DNA of 64,000 nucleotides. It comes from Lysobacter panacisoli (GTDB taxonomy: Bacteria; Pseudomonadota; Gammaproteobacteria; Xanthomonadales; Xanthomonadaceae). The number at the start of each line of letters is the position of its first letter. The first letter of the stretch is position 1. The notes beneath the pieces were generated by a model. The model did not search any database. It had not been told where the DNA came from and saw only the letters and a list, made by a program, of their open reading frames with translations. The stretch lies in NCBI RefSeq assembly GCF_009765165.1, contig NZ_VLNU01000001.1:1302001-1366000 (forward strand). Reading direction: 5' to 3'. Of the stretch, positions 27,776 through 34,643 are shown one piece after another. Both the position numbers and the translations under genes were made by a program.

Positions 27776-28690
27776 ATGCAACGTCGCGCCCTCACCTTCT
27801 CCGTACTCGCCTGCGCGCTCGCGCTCGGCGCCTGCCAGCGGGCCGGTGCGCCCGCGTCCGACGCCAAGACCACCGGCACGACGGCGGCGACACCCGCGCC
27901 GGCGAAGGCGACGGTCGTGGCCGACGACAACCTCAACGCGGTGCTGTGGGTGCAGGCTTCGGCCGAGTACCAGGCCGCGACGACCACGGTCTACCGTGCC
28001 GCCGCCGACAAGCTCGACGTCGCGCTGAAGCAGAAGAACTGGGACGCGCTGGTCACCGACGAACGCGGCAACGCCGCGACCGGCCTTTCGCCCGCCGTGG
28101 TGATGGACGTCGACGAGACCGTGCTCGACAACTCGCCCTATCAGGCGCGCCTGGTACGCGACGGCAAGGAGTTCGACGAGGTCACGTGGGATGGATGGGT
28201 CGCCGAGAAGAAGGCCAAGGCCGTGCCGGGCGTCGTCGAGTTCGCCAAGGCGGCATCGGCGAAGGGTGTGACCATCCTGTACCTGTCCAATCGCGCCGTG
28301 CACCTGAAGGAAGCCACGCTCGCCAACCTGCGCGCGGTCGGCATGCCGGTGAAGGACGACAGCGTATTCCTTGGATTGGGCACGGTCGTCGAGGGCTGCG
28401 AGCAGAACGGCAGCGAGAAGAATTGCCGCCGCCGCCTCGCCGGCCAGAAGTACCGCGTGCTGATGCAGTTCGGCGACCAGCTCGGCGATTTCGTCCAGGT
28501 CGTCGCCAATACGCGCGAAGGCCGCGCGCAGTTGCTCGACGAGTACGGCGACTGGTTCGGCGAGCGCTGGTGGATGCTGCCCAACCCGACCTACGGGAGC
28601 TGGGAACCGGCGCTGTTCAACAACGAATGGGGTCAGCCGCGCGACGCGCGACGCGAGGCCAAGCGCGCGGCGCTGGATGTCGCGCCCTGA
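27776..28690 (+). CDS. e(P4)-type 5'-nucleotidase/acid phosphatase lipoprotein (HAD class IIIB)
   Basis: Predicted 304 residues. A lipoprotein signal ends in LALGAC. The HAD catalytic motif is VMDVDETVLDNSPYQ, with nucleophile D111 and D113; VTILYLSNRAVHLKEATL and FGDQLGDFVQ supply the later Thr/Ser and Asp motifs. Homologues on the outer membrane dephosphorylate NMN, nucleotides and other phosphomonoesters, allowing NAD precursor or phosphate uptake. The Thr/Ala/Pro-rich stretch after the cysteine is a linker. A likely TAAACT -10 lies 30 bases before the start. An AT-rich stretch and candidate small RNA follow its stop. Confidence 0.93.
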   Translation: MQRRALTFSVLACALALGACQRAGAPASDAKTTGTTAATPAPAKATVVADDNLNAVLWVQASAEYQAATTTVYRAAADKLDVALKQKNWDALVTDERGNAATGLSPAVVMDVDETVLDNSPYQARLVRDGKEFDEVTWDGWVAEKKAKAVPGVVEFAKAASAKGVTILYLSNRAVHLKEATLANLRAVGMPVKDDSVFLGLGTVVEGCEQNGSEKNCRRRLAGQKYRVLMQFGDQLGDFVQVVANTREGRAQLLDEYGDWFGERWWMLPNPTYGSWEPALFNNEWGQPRDARREAKRAALDVAP

Positions 28691-28731
28691 GTGGCGCGAT
28701 ATCGACTTAATTAAATCAATGAGATAGATCG

Positions 28732-28737
28732 TATAAC
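28732..28737 (+). promoter_or_regulatory. Probable -10 element of a small RNA
   Basis: TATAAC lies in an AT-rich patch (28700-28740, TTAATTAAAT just upstream) that stands out from the surrounding GC-rich DNA. No good -35 hexamer is at 17 bases; TTAATT at 28707 is 19 away. Start of transcription would be near 28744. Confidence 0.45.
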
Positions 28738-28743
28738 TTGAGG

Positions 28744-28866
28744 TGTTGCATCAGGTTCGCAGGGCGGGTAGTCTCCCTGCGTCCGGCGCGAGCCGGAGCC
28801 ATGCCACAACTCGAAGTCCTCCGGCCCCGGCCGGGTTTGAAGGAGGCCCCGCGCCTCCTTTTTCTT
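28744..28866 (+). ncRNA. Candidate structured small RNA, about 120 nt
   Basis: The region between the phosphatase gene and the end of the fimbrial operon can be read as a compact RNA. Hairpin 1 is CGCAGGG (28758-28764) with CCCTGCG (28775-28781). Hairpin 2 is TCCGGC with GCCGGA (28782-28797) closed by GCGA, a GNRA tetraloop. A CU-rich linker with GTCCTCCGG and a CCGGCC-type pairing follow, then an intrinsic terminator at 28840-28866. The loops and linker contain CUCCC and CUCCU-like stretches able to pair with ribosome binding sites. The only reading frame, from ATG 28801, runs through the terminator, so coding is unlikely. It resembles trans-acting sRNAs in design; no family is assigned. Confidence 0.5.
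28840..28866 (+). terminator. Intrinsic terminator of the candidate small RNA
   Basis: AAGGAGGC (28840-28847), loop CCCGC, GCCTCCTT (28853-28860), then TTTCTTT. The T-run is only on the + strand; the opposite strand has no T-run after the stem, so it does not serve the fimbrial operon. Confidence 0.8.
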
Positions 28867-28887
28867 TGCGCGATGTCGCGCGTGCGA

Positions 28888-29847
28888 TCAGTACTCGACG
28901 GTCGCGGTCACCGTGTCGGTGTACGAGCCCGCGGTGAAGGTCGGCGTGGCCGGTACGCGGCCGTAGACCGTGTGCGCGGTCGGCGTCCCCTGGCCTGCGC
29001 CGGTGCCGGCGCCGATCACGGTGCTCGTGCCGCTGGCACCATCGCCCCAGATCGTGTTGCGCGCGGCGGTCGTGTAGAGGTTGTAGTTGATCGTCTGCGG
29101 TCCGGTGCCGTTGAGCGCCATCCGGCGATTGGGCAGCGTGCCGTTCAAGCCGGCGTTCAACTTCACCGTGTAGGCGGTGCCATTGGTGCAGGTGACCGTC
29201 AGGTTGGCCTGCGCATCGCGCGCGGTGGCGAGCGAGGTGTGCGTGCCGAAGTCCAGGTTCTGCGCAGCGATCAGGCAACTGCCCTGCAGCACCGCGCGCG
29301 AGGTGAAGCTGTAATTCGGCGTGGCCGGCGCGACGTTGTTCGCGCAGTTCGCGTTGGTGGCGGTCGAGTAGCCCCACACCGCGCTGATCGGCTCGTTGTA
29401 CGTACCCGGCGTGGGATTGTTGGGCTGGGTCGCAGCCAGCCGTCCGTACAGCGGGATGATCCGCGTCACTGGCGTGTTGCGCGAGGCGATGGTCAGCGTT
29501 GCCGACGCGTTGTAGGTGTAGTTGGCCGGCTGGGTGTAGGTGCTGTCGGTGTAGATCTGGTAGTCGAGCGTGCGCACCGGTGCGGCGGTGCGGTCCATCT
29601 GGCGCGGGTTGCCGCCATCGTTGGTGCCGATGCAGACCAGCACGGAGTCGCCTACATCGTTGTTGTTGTTGCCACGGCAGGACACGGTCACGTTGAGCGT
29701 GCTGGTGACTGCGCCGACCGGCAGCGTCAACGTGCCGAAATTCAGGTCGCTGGCGTTGTCGACCGTGCAGGTGATCGCGGCGGACGCGGCGCGCGGGAAC
29801 AGCAGCGCGGCCAGGGCCAACAGGGCGGCGACGGCGAGGTGGCGCAT
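28888..29847 (-). CDS. Csu-type fimbrial tip subunit with two spore-coat U domains
   Basis: Predicted 319 residues, with a clear signal peptide (MRHLAVAALLALAALLFPRAASA). Two tandem SCPU domains follow, about 24-170 and 180-319. Each has the beta-sandwich pattern; CLIAAQNLDFGTHTSLA and CTVDNASDLNFGTLTL open them, and YTDTVTATVEY is the C-terminal strand. A two-domain protein at the end of a Csu operon corresponds to CsuE-like tip adhesins. Its ATG overlaps the usher's TGA, so it is translationally coupled as the last gene. Confidence 0.85.
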   Translation of the reverse strand: MRHLAVAALLALAALLFPRAASAAITCTVDNASDLNFGTLTLPVGAVTSTLNVTVSCRGNNNNDVGDSVLVCIGTNDGGNPRQMDRTAAPVRTLDYQIYTDSTYTQPANYTYNASATLTIASRNTPVTRIIPLYGRLAATQPNNPTPGTYNEPISAVWGYSTATNANCANNVAPATPNYSFTSRAVLQGSCLIAAQNLDFGTHTSLATARDAQANLTVTCTNGTAYTVKLNAGLNGTLPNRRMALNGTGPQTINYNLYTTAARNTIWGDGASGTSTVIGAGTGAGQGTPTAHTVYGRVPATPTFTAGSYTDTVTATVEY

Positions 29848-32201
29848 CAGGGTTGCTCCTTGTTCCGGCATTGCGCAGGCGCGACGGCGCCCGGTTCGGC
29901 AGCGCGCGCCAGCACCGGCGCGACGGTGGTGCATTCCACGCCGGCACGGGTCCAGGTCAGCGTTTCGCCGTCCACGTAGTTGTCCAGCCACAGCTCGCCA
30001 TCGAAACCGACGATGGACTCGCGACCATCGGCGCGATGCACGCGCATGCCGGCCTCGACGAACTTACCGTCGGCCGCCCGCAGGGCGATGGTGGCGGTGC
30101 GCACTTCGCGGATCACGAACGGAACATGCACGCCGCTGCGATCCGGCGGCGTGACGAGGCGTTCGACCGACGGCACTTCCACCGACGAGGACAGCCCGTC
30201 CGGATCGATCGCGATGCGGTTGCGCTGCCAGCCGCGCAGTTCCGGCAGCAGCAAATAACCCTTGGCGTTGGTGCGGCCGGCGACGCGGTTCTCGTACAGG
30301 ATCGGCACGTCGGCCACGCCGTTGGTGGAAACCACGGCGAAGGAGTCGGTAATGGTGCGGCTGGTGAAGGTCGAACCGCCCATCCACACGAAGCTGCCGG
30401 CAGCCTGCGCGTACGCGCCTTCCTCGCCGCCGATGCGGTCGATGCCGCCCCAGACGTCGGCCGAACGGCCGCGCCAGCCCACGCCGAGTGCGCCGTCGCC
30501 ATCGTCGCGCGCCTGCACTTCCCAGCCCACGCCGCCGGCATAGGGCAGCGGCTTGCGCAGCGAGGCACCGAAGTCGGTCTCGCCGTCCTGGCGGTCGGCC
30601 CACGCCGACGCGTCGATGTCGCCCAGCGGGACGCTCACCGACAGCGACGCACCGTGGCCGGCGCGATCGTCGTCGAACGCGCTGAAGGTCCACGAGAAGC
30701 GGCGGTAACTCTGGTTGAAGCCCAGGCCGAGCGTGCGGCTGACCGGCGACTCGCGGTCCTCGTAGCGGATCCACGACAGCGACACCGAGCCGCGCGGGAT
30801 CGACAGCCACGCCGAAGCGCGGTCCTGCTGCAGCAGCGGCAGGCTGCCGTCGTGCAGCGTGCCGATGTCGCGAAAGCCGCGGCTGGCGCGCTGACTGTAG
30901 AGATCGAAGCCCACGCGCTGGCCGAACCACTGGTAGCCACCGCCGTACTGATCGCCCTCGTGGCGGCCGGTGCTGCGGGCGAAGTTGCCGGTGAACACGC
31001 CGAAGCGACCCAGCGGCGACCACGCGAAGCCGGCGCCGGTGAGGCGAACGTCGTTGGAATACTCGCCGTGCAGTTCGCTGGTGAAGTTGTCGGTGATGCC
31101 GTGGCGCCAGCTGCCGGTGGCGACGCGCGAGCTGGCGTAATCGTTGGAATGCACGCCGTAGTTCAGGCGCAGCACGCCGGCTTCGATCGAGAAATCGTCG
31201 AGGCCTTGCGCCAGTCGCTGGTAGTCGACGTACAGCGGTACGGTGGTCTGGGTGGTGCGGCCCATCGCATCGGTGACGACGACGGTGGCCTGGCCCGCGC
31301 CGGCCAGGCGCGGGAAGTCGCTCAGCACGAACGGGCCGGGATCGACCTCGGTGCTGTACTGGCGCACGTTGTTGACGTACAGGTCCACCGACGACGGCAC
31401 GGTGGCGTCGGCGCTGAACTGCGGGATCGGGTAGATGATCAGGTCCGGGCGCACGCTGAAGTTGCGGCGGTACTGCACGCCGCCCATGCGCACCGGGCGC
31501 GTCCACGACATGCCGCCGGAGATCAGGTCGCCGACGGTCCACGTCGCCATGCGCTGCGGATCGGAGATCGTCCAGCGCGTGTCCAGTCGCAGGTAGCCGC
31601 TTTCCTGGTCGCCGGCGCGGCTGACGCCGATGTTCTGCAGGCTGCCGAACGCACCGAACCAGCGAATGCCGGTGCCGAGCGAGGCGGTGTCGCTGTCGTC
31701 GTAGTGGCGCGCGTAGACGTCCCAGTCCAGCACGAGCCCCTGGTCGCGGTTGACGCTGATCGGCGCCGGCGAGCGGTAACCGATGCGGTTGGCGCGGCGC
31801 AGCGCCGCGGCCGGCGTCAGTGCGACCTGCTGCAGCGACGCGTCGTAGCGGTAGCTCAGCCCGGTGATCGCGTCGAGCGCGATGCGGCCGTTAGGATCGG
31901 CGGTCACGTTGTCCGGCAACAGCAGGCCGATCGCATCGAGGTCGGCTGCATCGACCGACAGGCGTTCGCCGACTTTCTCGAAGCGCACCAGCGGACGCAC
32001 GATCTGGCCGTCCATGACGATGTCGAGGTACAGCGACTGCGGCGCCTGCAGCAGCGACTGCTGTTCGGCACCGGAAAGATTGCGCTCGCCCAGGGTGGCG
32101 TCGAGCCCGGCCGTGGCATGCGCCGACAGCGCGGCCGCCATGAGGATGGCCGCGACGGCGCAGGCGAGACGGGTGGGTTCAGCGCGCGGGCGACAGTTCA
32201 A
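29847..32201 (-). CDS. Csu-type fimbrial outer-membrane usher
   Basis: A 784-residue usher that forms the pore for fimbrial assembly. A signal-like N-terminus (LACAVAAILMAAALSAHATA) is followed by the N-terminal domain, the large barrel (GIRWFGAFGSLQNIGVSRAG, GMSWTRPVRMGGVQYRRNFS), a plug segment (DLYVNNVRQYSTEVDPGPFV) and the C-terminal domains. The start is TTG at 32201, overlapping the chaperone gene by 23 bases. The only nearby in-frame ATG (32141) would remove most of the signal peptide, so TTG is preferred. It ends in an ATGA overlap with the tip gene. Confidence 0.88.
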   Translation of the reverse strand: MNCRPRAEPTRLACAVAAILMAAALSAHATAGLDATLGERNLSGAEQQSLLQAPQSLYLDIVMDGQIVRPLVRFEKVGERLSVDAADLDAIGLLLPDNVTADPNGRIALDAITGLSYRYDASLQQVALTPAAALRRANRIGYRSPAPISVNRDQGLVLDWDVYARHYDDSDTASLGTGIRWFGAFGSLQNIGVSRAGDQESGYLRLDTRWTISDPQRMATWTVGDLISGGMSWTRPVRMGGVQYRRNFSVRPDLIIYPIPQFSADATVPSSVDLYVNNVRQYSTEVDPGPFVLSDFPRLAGAGQATVVVTDAMGRTTQTTVPLYVDYQRLAQGLDDFSIEAGVLRLNYGVHSNDYASSRVATGSWRHGITDNFTSELHGEYSNDVRLTGAGFAWSPLGRFGVFTGNFARSTGRHEGDQYGGGYQWFGQRVGFDLYSQRASRGFRDIGTLHDGSLPLLQQDRASAWLSIPRGSVSLSWIRYEDRESPVSRTLGLGFNQSYRRFSWTFSAFDDDRAGHGASLSVSVPLGDIDASAWADRQDGETDFGASLRKPLPYAGGVGWEVQARDDGDGALGVGWRGRSADVWGGIDRIGGEEGAYAQAAGSFVWMGGSTFTSRTITDSFAVVSTNGVADVPILYENRVAGRTNAKGYLLLPELRGWQRNRIAIDPDGLSSSVEVPSVERLVTPPDRSGVHVPFVIREVRTATIALRAADGKFVEAGMRVHRADGRESIVGFDGELWLDNYVDGETLTWTRAGVECTTVAPVLARAAEPGAVAPAQCRNKEQP

Positions 32202-32895
32202 GGACCGCCGGCTGACCGTTCAGCCGGACCTCGAGCTGTTTCCACTGTGCGGCCGAACCGAGCTTGGCGGCGTCCAGGGGAAAGCGACGGGAACTGCCCG
32301 CCAGCACGTAACCCAGCAGACCTTCGATGATCTGCACGTCGTGGCCGTCCTGGCCGATGAGGCGGCTGGCGCCGAGCTGGGCGGCCACGCCTCCGCGGTT
32401 GCTGCAGGTCAGTTCCGCCGCGCCGAGGCGGCATTCCAGCGCCACGGGCGCCGGATCGGCGGCCCGGACGAATACGGGAATCAGGTACCGCATGCGTACC
32501 GTGACGGCGCTGCCCTGGTTGGCAGCGGGATCGCCCGGCAGCTCGTCCACGACCACGCGATAGGTTTCCTCGCGGGCCGGTGCGGCGTCTGTATTGCGCA
32601 CGATGCGCACGAGCTGGTCTGCGCCACCGGCGATTTCCACCACCGGCGGGCTGACCGTCAGCGCGTTGCTGGGTTCCAGGACGTCGTCGTTGCCGTCCTG
32701 GGTCCAGCGGTACACGCGGATCTGCGCCGCCACCGGGCTGTCGCCGGCGTTGCCGAGCATCAGCCTGCCGCCCCGGACGCCGGGGATCAGGTCGACGCTG
32801 GTCTGGCGGGCCTGGAGCTGGCCGCGTGCGTGCGCGACCCCGCCCACCAGGGCGAGGACAAGCAGGACGGCGGCGAGCGGGCGGCGCAGTTTCAT
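32179..32895 (-). CDS. Csu-type periplasmic fimbrial chaperone
   Basis: A 238-residue PapD-like chaperone with signal peptide MKLRRPLAAVLLVLALVGGVAHA. The first immunoglobulin-like domain holds GRLMLGNAGDSPVAAQIRVY and the conserved DQLVRIVR, followed by AREETYRVVVDELP and the domain boundary MRYLIPVFVR. It caps pilin subunits by donor-strand complementation and delivers them to the usher. Its ATG overlaps the pilin gene's TGA, and its 3' end overlaps the usher. Confidence 0.9.
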   Translation of the reverse strand: MKLRRPLAAVLLVLALVGGVAHARGQLQARQTSVDLIPGVRGGRLMLGNAGDSPVAAQIRVYRWTQDGNDDVLEPSNALTVSPPVVEIAGGADQLVRIVRNTDAAPAREETYRVVVDELPGDPAANQGSAVTVRMRYLIPVFVRAADPAPVALECRLGAAELTCSNRGGVAAQLGASRLIGQDGHDVQIIEGLLGYVLAGSSRRFPLDAAKLGSAAQWKQLEVRLNGQPAVLELSPAR

Positions 32896-33392
32896 CAGAA
32901 CGAGACCGTCGCGGTCACGGTGTCGGAGTAGTCACCGGTCGCCTTCGGATTCTGCGCGCCGAACACGCGGCCGTACACCGTGAAGCTGGTGGCGCCGGCG
33001 GCCGAACCGGCCAGGGTCACGTTGCCGCTGGTGCCGTCGCCGATCACGTTCGTGCGGCCGGTTTCGGCGTACAGCGAGTAGTTGATCGTGTCGGTCAGGG
33101 TGGCGTGGGTCATCTTGCGGCTGGCGAACGTGGCGCCCGTGCCGCCGCCGGCGCTGATACCGACCTTGTACGGACCCGCCGAGACGCAGGTGACCGTCAG
33201 CGTGGTCTGGGCGTCGATGTTGTTCAGCAGGGTGCTCTGGGTGTTGAAGTTCAGCGGATTGGTGGTGATCGAGCAGCTGTTGTCGAGCTTGATCGACACC
33301 TGGAAGTTGGCGCTGGCGGTGCCGGCGGCCATCGCGGCCGGGGCAGCGGCGAACAGGGCAGTAGCGAGCAGGGCAGTCTTGAAGAGCTTCAT
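32895..33392 (-). CDS. Csu-type major fimbrial subunit (spore-coat U domain)
   Basis: Predicted 165 residues: signal peptide MKLFKTALLATALFAAAPAA followed by one SCPU domain with NSCSITTNPLNFNTQST, LTVTCVSAGPYKVGISAGGG, INYSLYAETGRTNVIGDGTS and the final YSDTVTATVSF strand. This is the pilin of the archaic (Csu) chaperone-usher class, used for surface attachment and biofilm formation. ATG 33392 has GGAG about 9 bases upstream. It is the first gene of a four-gene operon, each pair joined by overlapping codons. Confidence 0.9.
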   Translation of the reverse strand: MKLFKTALLATALFAAAPAAMAAGTASANFQVSIKLDNSCSITTNPLNFNTQSTLLNNIDAQTTLTVTCVSAGPYKVGISAGGGTGATFASRKMTHATLTDTINYSLYAETGRTNVIGDGTSGNVTLAGSAAGATSFTVYGRVFGAQNPKATGDYSDTVTATVSF

Positions 33393-33726
33393 TTCGGTCA
33401 TCTCCGCGCGTGGTTGGCGCATGCAACCGGCGCAACGCCGGGGGTCAGATGCCTAGGAAGCAGAAAGTGTGCCAAAGGTCTCAAAACCGCTTCGAGTCCG
33501 TGAAACTGCCGTGAAGGACGGGCAAACCGGGCAAAGCTGAACGAGATTTCCATCACACTTTCGACACAAAAGGTCCGGAATGACGACTTGCGTCACATTT
33601 GGCCCTAAAGGTTTTCCAATTCCTGCCGATACTTCCGCGCCCTTTTGAATCCGCGACTTCCTTGGCTTGCCCCACCCGGGCCCGGCCGCCAAGATGCAGC
33701 CAGCGACTTGGGGAGAGCCGCATCCA
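33393..33726. other. Intergenic region between the fimbrial operon and a lipoprotein gene
   Basis: A 334-base gap, lower in GC than its surroundings, between divergent genes. It holds the sigma-28-like promoter at 33606-33632 for the + strand gene. The leader of the fimbrial operon must be at its left end. Short reading frames here (for example around 33453-33924 on the minus strand) have no protein-like composition. No repeat or terminator is seen. Confidence 0.7.
33606..33632 (+). promoter_or_regulatory. Sigma-28 (FliA)-type promoter
   Basis: TAAAGGTT (33606-33613), an 11-base spacer, then GCCGATAC (33625-33632). The FliA consensus is TAAAGTTT-N11-GCCGATAA, so 14 of 16 positions and the spacing agree. 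Transcription would start near 33640, about 87 bases before the downstream lipoprotein ATG. This implies expression with late flagellar genes. The match is read by eye; FliA dependence is inferred. Confidence 0.65.
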
Positions 33727-34617
33727 ATGCCTTCGATTGCCCGCGCCACTGCTGCGCTGATGCTGGTTGCCGCGCTCGCGGCGACGGGCTGCCAGCCTGC
33801 GCCCGCGCCCGTGGTCGAGCCGACTCCGACCGAACCGGCCCAGGCCGTCGAACAGCTGGTCCGCGACCTGCGCCGCAACGACCTGGTGGGCTACGCCCGC
33901 CACGCCGTCCCGCCGGCCCTGCATGCCCGGCTCGATCAGGCCTGGCGCGAGGGCCGGACCCGCTGGCCGCTGACCGAACTTCCCCTCGACGACCGCCTGC
34001 CCGCCTTCGTCACATCACTGTCCGCGCCGGACGCCGAGAAGCAGCTGCTGACGGTTTATCGGCGTCAATTTTCCGGCGCGAACGCCGAACTCCGCTCCGC
34101 TGCGGCAACGCTGGGACTGTTCGCTACCCAGTACCTGCGCAGCGAAGGCGACTACAGCTCCGACGAGCGCGCCCATTACGTGCAGCTGGTGGGCGCGATC
34201 AGCCGGTGGGGCCAACGGGCCCCGCTGGGTGACCTGCAACGGGCGCGCCAGTCGATCCCGCAGCTGGTCGCCGCCGCACGGCAGACCGGCCTGGCGGGCG
34301 GACCGGACCGCTTCCGCGATCTGGGCATGGAACACAGCCTGGAGCGCATGGGCCCGTTCTTCGCGCGCCTCAAGCAGGTCCTGCAGCGGTACCAGCTGGA
34401 CCTCGACGCCGACCTCGGCACGGTCCGCGCCGCGCTGATCGAGCAGGACGGCGACCGTGCCCGCGTGAGCCTGCACTACACCCTCGCCGGCCAGGCCATC
34501 ACGGCGGAACTGGCGGTGGAACGCATCGACGGCCACTGGTACCTCAGCGACGCTCTGCGCCATGCACAGACCGAGGCCGCGCGTCCGGCCGTCGCGGCGG
34601 CCGTTCCGCCGGGCTGA
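33727..34617 (+). CDS. Putative lipoprotein behind a sigma-28 promoter, unknown function
   Basis: Predicted 296 residues. A lipoprotein signal (MPSIARATAALMLVAALAATGC) is followed by a Pro/Ala linker. The rest is mostly helical with a final beta-rich part (RARVSLHYTLAGQAITAELA, RIDGHWYLSDALRH), reminiscent of small periplasmic domains that end with a substrate-binding-like sheet. I do not recognise a family. ATG 33727 is chosen because GGGAGAG lies 9 bases upstream. The FliA-type promoter suggests a role in motility or its switch with attachment, and the neighbouring fimbrial operon fits that; this is inference. Confidence 0.65.
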   Translation: MPSIARATAALMLVAALAATGCQPAPAPVVEPTPTEPAQAVEQLVRDLRRNDLVGYARHAVPPALHARLDQAWREGRTRWPLTELPLDDRLPAFVTSLSAPDAEKQLLTVYRRQFSGANAELRSAAATLGLFATQYLRSEGDYSSDERAHYVQLVGAISRWGQRAPLGDLQRARQSIPQLVAAARQTGLAGGPDRFRDLGMEHSLERMGPFFARLKQVLQRYQLDLDADLGTVRAALIEQDGDRARVSLHYTLAGQAITAELAVERIDGHWYLSDALRHAQTEAARPAVAAAVPPG

Positions 34618-34643
34618 ACGCGGCCGTTGCCGCGAAAGGCATA

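Noticed and set aside
28801..28900. Small reading frame from ATG 28801 inside the candidate RNA
   Set aside because: It continues through the terminator hairpin and its possible ribosome site is only 2-3 bases from the ATG.
29853..32330. 825-codon plus-strand frame over the usher and chaperone genes
   Set aside because: Shadow of the fimbrial genes; no domain-like sequence and no start signal.
33453..33924. Minus-strand frames in the region holding the sigma-28 promoter
   Set aside because: No ribosome site, no protein-like pattern and they overlap a well-supported lipoprotein gene.
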